Source of the DNA: Streptomyces sp. SM11
GTDB taxonomy: Bacteria; Actinomycetota; Actinomycetes; Streptomycetales; Streptomycetaceae
Reading direction: 5' to 3'
Assembly (NCBI RefSeq): GCF_002910905.1
Contig: NZ_NEUE01000260.1
Coordinates: 43,905 to 107,904, forward strand
DNA length: 64,000 nt
In this document: piece by piece, positions 61,116 through 64,000 of the stretch
How positions within the stretch are numbered: the stretch's first letter is position 1
Layout of the letters: the number at the start of each line of letters is the position of its first letter
Notes under the pieces: model-generated
The model's input: only the letters and a program-made list of their open reading frames with translations
Told to the model about the DNA's origin: nothing
Databases searched by the model: none
Made by a program: the position numbers and the translations under genes

Positions 61116-61876
61116 CAGCTCTGCCCCTCCTGGCCGGAGGTGCCGGAGGTGCCGGAGGTGCCGGAGGTGCCGGAGGTGCCGGAGGTGCCGGAGGTGCCGG
61201 AGGTGCCGGAGGTGCCGGAGGTGCCGGGCGAAGCGGGCGGGCTGGACTTCACCGTTCTGGGCTTGGCCGTGCCGTTCGTGCCGGGGCGGACCGTGGTGTC
61301 CGTGTCGCGTTTGCGGGACAGGACGATCGCGCCGACGAGGGCGGCGAGCAGCAGGACGGAAAGCGCTTCGAAGGGCAGGACCCAGTTCCGGAACAGGAAG
61401 GCTCCGGTGACTTCGGTGGAGCCCTGGGGCAGCCCGTCGAGGTCGATCCAGGTGGTGCGGAAGGCGTCGACCACGACCCAGACGAGGGCCGCCGCCGCGG
61501 GGGCGGCCACCCCGAGGGCGACCCACCGGTTGCCCGAATCGGCGTCCGGGGAGCGGCCGATGGGGGCCCGGGTGAGCATCAGGCCGAAGAGGAGGAGGAC
61601 GACGATGGAACCGACGTAGATCAGCACCTGCACCCAGGCGATGAACTCCGCGGTGAGCAGGAGGTACTCGACGGCCAGTCCGCCGAGCGCGACGACGAGC
61701 CAGAGCGCTGCGTGCACCAGCTGCCTGGTCGTAACGGTGATGACGGCGGCGCCGAGGGTGGCGAGGCCGACGAGGAGGAACGCGATCTCGACGCCCGACG
61801 GGGAGAGGAAACCAGGGTGGTCGCCTGCGGCTGCGATGAGCACGGGGGGCGCTGAGGGCACGGTGTGAAGCGTCAC
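61115..61876 (-). CDS. nuoJ: NADH-quinone oxidoreductase subunit J with Gly-Thr-Ser repeat tail
   Basis: 253 residues from GTG 61876 (MTLHTVPSAPPVLIAAAGDH). Five transmembrane helices; the conserved stretch is AEFIAWVQVLIYVGSIVVLL. The C-terminus carries nine Gly-Thr-Ser units encoded by a 9-bp tandem repeat, then QEGQS. The repeat lies on the cytoplasmic tail and is probably length-variable. Coupled to nuoI by GTGA. Confidence 0.94.
   Translation of the reverse strand: MTLHTVPSAPPVLIAAAGDHPGFLSPSGVEIAFLLVGLATLGAAVITVTTRQLVHAALWLVVALGGLAVEYLLLTAEFIAWVQVLIYVGSIVVLLLFGLMLTRAPIGRSPDADSGNRWVALGVAAPAAAALVWVVVDAFRTTWIDLDGLPQGSTEVTGAFLFRNWVLPFEALSVLLLAALVGAIVLSRKRDTDTTVRPGTNGTAKPRTVKSSPPASPGTSGTSGTSGTSGTSGTSGTSGTSGTSGTSGQEGQS
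61137..61227. repeat. 9-bp tandem repeat in the nuoJ 3' end
   Basis: About nine to ten consecutive GGTGCCGGA units (plus strand), perfect except at the ends, in frame with nuoJ, so unit loss or gain keeps the reading frame. Confidence 0.95.
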
Positions 61877-62463
61877 GGGGTCCCTCCCTGCTCGTCTGCC
61901 TGCTCCCTCTGCTCCTTCTGCTCCCGCTGCTCCTGTGCGCGTTGGGCTGCGAGCTTGTCCGCGGCCTTGCGGGCGGCGGCGATCTCCTTCGGCTCCTCGG
62001 CCCCGGGGTCGAGGGCGGGCGGCTCCGGCACGGTCCACATCCACTCGCGGAGCTTGTCGCGCTCGTGGGTGAGTTCGTGGATGTCCGTCTCCGCGTACTC
62101 GAACTCGGGCGACCAGAACAGCGCGTCGAAGGGGCACACCTCGATGCAGATGCCGCAGTACATGCAGAGGGAGAAGTCGATGGCGAAACGGTCGAGCACG
62201 TTCCGGCTGCGCTCACGGCCGCCGGGGGCGGCGGGCGGCGACGTCTCCTTGTGGGAGTCGATGTAGATGCACCAGTCGGGGCACTCACGGGCGCAGAGCA
62301 TGCACACCGTGCAGTTCTCCTCGAACAGCCCGATGACGCCGCGGGAGCGGGGCGGGAGTTCGGGCTGGGTGTCCGGGTACTGCGCGGTGACGGTCTTCCT
62401 CGTCATCGTGCGCAGGGTGACGGCAAGGCCCTTGGCCAGGCCGGATCCAGGGATCGGGGGCAT
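61873..62463 (-). CDS. nuoI: NADH-quinone oxidoreductase subunit I
   Basis: 196 residues from ATG 62463. Two [4Fe-4S] motifs, CTVCMLCARECP and CMYCGICIEVCP, the N6a/N6b clusters that carry electrons towards quinone. The C-terminal ~45 residues are a charged Gln/Glu/Arg tail. It overlaps the nuoH stop by one base. Confidence 0.96.
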   Translation of the reverse strand: MPPIPGSGLAKGLAVTLRTMTRKTVTAQYPDTQPELPPRSRGVIGLFEENCTVCMLCARECPDWCIYIDSHKETSPPAAPGGRERSRNVLDRFAIDFSLCMYCGICIEVCPFDALFWSPEFEYAETDIHELTHERDKLREWMWTVPEPPALDPGAEEPKEIAAARKAADKLAAQRAQEQREQKEQREQADEQGGTP

Positions 62464-63431
62464 CAGTTGATCGCCACCTTCACGATGCCGGTGAGCGCGA
62501 TCTGCGCGAGGGCGAGCGGGACGAGGGTGGTCCAGGCGAGCTTCTGCAACTGGTCCTCACGCAGGCGCGGGTAGCTGACGCGCAGCCAGATGACGACGAA
62601 CGCGAGGAGGGCGGTCTTGAGGAGGGTCCAGAGCCAGCCGAGTCCGTCGGCGCCGAACGGGCCGTGCCAGCCGCCGAGGAAGAGGACGGTGGTCAGGGCG
62701 CACAGGATGACGATGCCCGCGTACTCGGCGAGGAGGAACAGGGCGAAGCGCAGACCGGTGTACTCGGTGTACGCGCCGAAGATGATCTCGGAGTCGGCCA
62801 CCGGCATGTCGAACGGCGGACGCTGGAGTTCGGCGAGGCCGGCCACGAAGAAGACCAGGGCGCCGACGATCTGCCAGGGCAGCCACCACCACTCGAAGGC
62901 GTCGAGGATGCCGGTGAGCGAGACCGTTCCGGCCGCCATGGCCACGGAGGCGGCGGTCAGCAGCATCGGCAGCTCGTAGGAGAGAAGTTGCGCGGCGGTA
63001 CGGAGGCCGCCGAGCAGGGAGAACTTGTTGGCGGAGGCCCAGCCCGCCATGAGCGAGCCGAGGACGCCGATGCCCATGACGGCGAGCACGAAGAAGATGC
63101 CCGCGTCGATGACCTGGACGACCGCGCCGTCGCCGGGGCCGACGGGGATGACCGCGAGGACGAGGAGGTACGGGAGGAGAGCGACGGCGGGGGCGAGCTG
63201 GAAGACGCGGCGGTCGGCGGCGGCCGGGACCACGTCCTCCTTCTGCGCGAACTTCACACCGTCCGCGACGAGCTGGGCCCAGCCGTGGAAGCCACCCGCG
63301 TACATGGGGCCCAGGCGGCCCTGCATGTGGGCCATCACCTTGTGTTCCGTCTGGCCCACGAGGAGGGGGGCGACCAGGAACACGCCGAAGATGATGGCCA
63401 GACGGAGGGCGACGTCGAGAGCGTCGTTCAC
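62463..63431 (-). CDS. nuoH: NADH-quinone oxidoreductase subunit H
   Basis: 322 residues from GTG 63431 (MNDALDVALRLAIIFGVFLV). Eight transmembrane helices. Quinone-chamber motifs EHKVMAHMQGRLGPMYAGGF and AELQRPPFDMPVADSEIIFG. It starts inside the stop of the gene upstream (GTGA). Confidence 0.95.
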   Translation of the reverse strand: MNDALDVALRLAIIFGVFLVAPLLVGQTEHKVMAHMQGRLGPMYAGGFHGWAQLVADGVKFAQKEDVVPAAADRRVFQLAPAVALLPYLLVLAVIPVGPGDGAVVQVIDAGIFFVLAVMGIGVLGSLMAGWASANKFSLLGGLRTAAQLLSYELPMLLTAASVAMAAGTVSLTGILDAFEWWWLPWQIVGALVFFVAGLAELQRPPFDMPVADSEIIFGAYTEYTGLRFALFLLAEYAGIVILCALTTVLFLGGWHGPFGADGLGWLWTLLKTALLAFVVIWLRVSYPRLREDQLQKLAWTTLVPLALAQIALTGIVKVAIN

Positions 63432-64000
63432 TCGGGATCGCCTCCGGCGGGGTGGTCTGGGGTGGGCTGGTCCGGGGTGGGGTGCTCTGGGGCGGTGGTG
63501 GGCTTGTCGGGGGTGGGTTCGTCCGTGGGTGCGGGCTCGCCTCCGGAGTCGGCGGGTTCGCTGGGGGTGGAGGGTTCCCTGGGGGTGGAGTCGCCGCGTG
63601 GGGCTTCTCTCCTGCCCGCCCCTTCCCGAACCGGGGGCTCCGCCCCCGTGCCCCCGCTCCTCGAACGCAGGAGGGGCTGAGACGCGTCCGGGGACGCGGC
63701 TTCCGCGCCCTCGTCGCCCTCGTCGCTCCCCGGAGAGCGGGACGGCTGCGGGGAGTCGCCCGGCTTCGTGGTGTCGGGTTCGTCGAAGGCGGGCCGGGCA
63801 TCGTGCCACGGGGCGTCCGTGCTGCGCACCCGGGGCGGCGGCCCTGAGGTGTCCCCGGGCGCGTCCGACGCCGGAAGCTGACTGGCCGAGCCCTCCGACG
63901 CGGACCGGGAGCGGCGTGCGGGGCGGGCTGGAGCCGGCGTCGGCGCGTCCGGCTCCGGACGCTGACTGGCCGAACCGTCCGAGGCCGACCGGGAGCGGCG
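63428..64000 (-). CDS. 3' end of the gene preceding nuoH (low-complexity tail), partial
   Basis: The frame is open to the window edge. The 190 visible codons are entirely low-complexity: two RRSRSAS(D/E)GSASQ repeats, then STDAPWHDARPAFDEPDTT and a long Pro/Thr/Asp/Gly-rich tail with DKPTT, DQPTP, DHPAGGDPE units. No Complex I domain is visible, so the subunit cannot be named. By place it should be a Nuo subunit (C, D or G) with a disordered extension. It is coupled to nuoH by a four-base overlap. Confidence 0.6.
   Translation of the reverse strand, partial: RRSRSASDGSASQRPEPDAPTPAPARPARRSRSASEGSASQLPASDAPGDTSGPPPRVRSTDAPWHDARPAFDEPDTTKPGDSPQPSRSPGSDEGDEGAEAASPDASQPLLRSRSGGTGAEPPVREGAGRREAPRGDSTPREPSTPSEPADSGGEPAPTDEPTPDKPTTAPEHPTPDQPTPDHPAGGDPE

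Noticed and set aside
61137..61227. CRISPR-like short repeat array
   Set aside because: 9-bp units without spacers, in frame within nuoJ; a coding minisatellite. No CRISPR array or cas gene was seen in the window.

Overview
The window reads as a piece of a Streptomyces chromosome. It has very high GC, GTG and TTG starts, and the actinobacterial order of the translation/transcription supercluster: tuf-fusA-rpsG-rpsL // rpoC-rpoB-rplL-rplJ // rplA-rplK-nusG-secE-tRNA-Trp, followed by aspC, adenosine deaminase, murB, a dehydratase pair, rpmG and tRNA genes. Protein lengths (RpoB 1161, RpoC 1299, EF-Tu 397, EF-G 709, HtpX 287 residues) match what I recall for streptomycetes. No species is assigned.

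Layout. (1) 1-1.75 kb: end of a beta-propeller protein and a secreted S1-family protease. (2) 2.0-6.4 kb: str operon (tuf, fusA, rpsG, rpsL) on the minus strand. (3) 6.8-22.7 kb: an unusual island between rpsL and rpoC. It holds a conserved hypothetical gene, an XRE repressor facing palindromic operators, and a siphophage-type tail and lysis gene set in canonical order: tail terminator, major tail, G/GT chaperones with a slippery site, tape measure, distal tail, fibre, Gp37-like hub, amidase, two holin-like proteins. No terminase, portal, capsid or integrase gene is present, so this looks like a tail-only (F-type tailocin-like) locus. A 3.8 kb AT-richer block between chaperone and tape measure carries opposite-strand, partly broken paralogues of small DUF3592-like membrane proteins and a transposase scrap. 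Several tail genes carry single-base indels. (4) 22.8-36.2 kb: rpoC, rpoB, rplL, rplJ, a lipoprotein, rplA, rplK, nusG, secE and tRNA-Trp, all minus strand. (5) 36.4-46.7 kb: aspC, adenosine deaminase, two decayed transposase genes around an NTF2-like gene, two TetR-controlled modules (NAD(P)-binding reductase; drug exporter), murB, the dehydratase pair, rpmG, tRNA-Met and tRNA-Thr. (6) 46.9-55.3 kb: amidohydrolase, NmrA-like protein, tRNA-Tyr, YajQ, ArsR-MFS pair, Ogt-AlkB alkylation repair pair, small membrane proteins, HtpX, and MscL with a zinc ribbon. (7) 55.4-64 kb: a translationally coupled nuoH-I-J-K-L-M-N run, preceded by the low-complexity 3' end of another gene at the window edge. 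I believe it is the second, incomplete Complex I cluster of Streptomyces.

The most interesting system is the tail-only cluster in the middle of the ribosomal/RNA-polymerase supercluster, with its repressor, lysis genes and the inserted block of DUF3592-like genes. Single-base indels, nearly all in short homopolymers, recur there and must be separated into assembly error and real decay before deciding whether the locus works.
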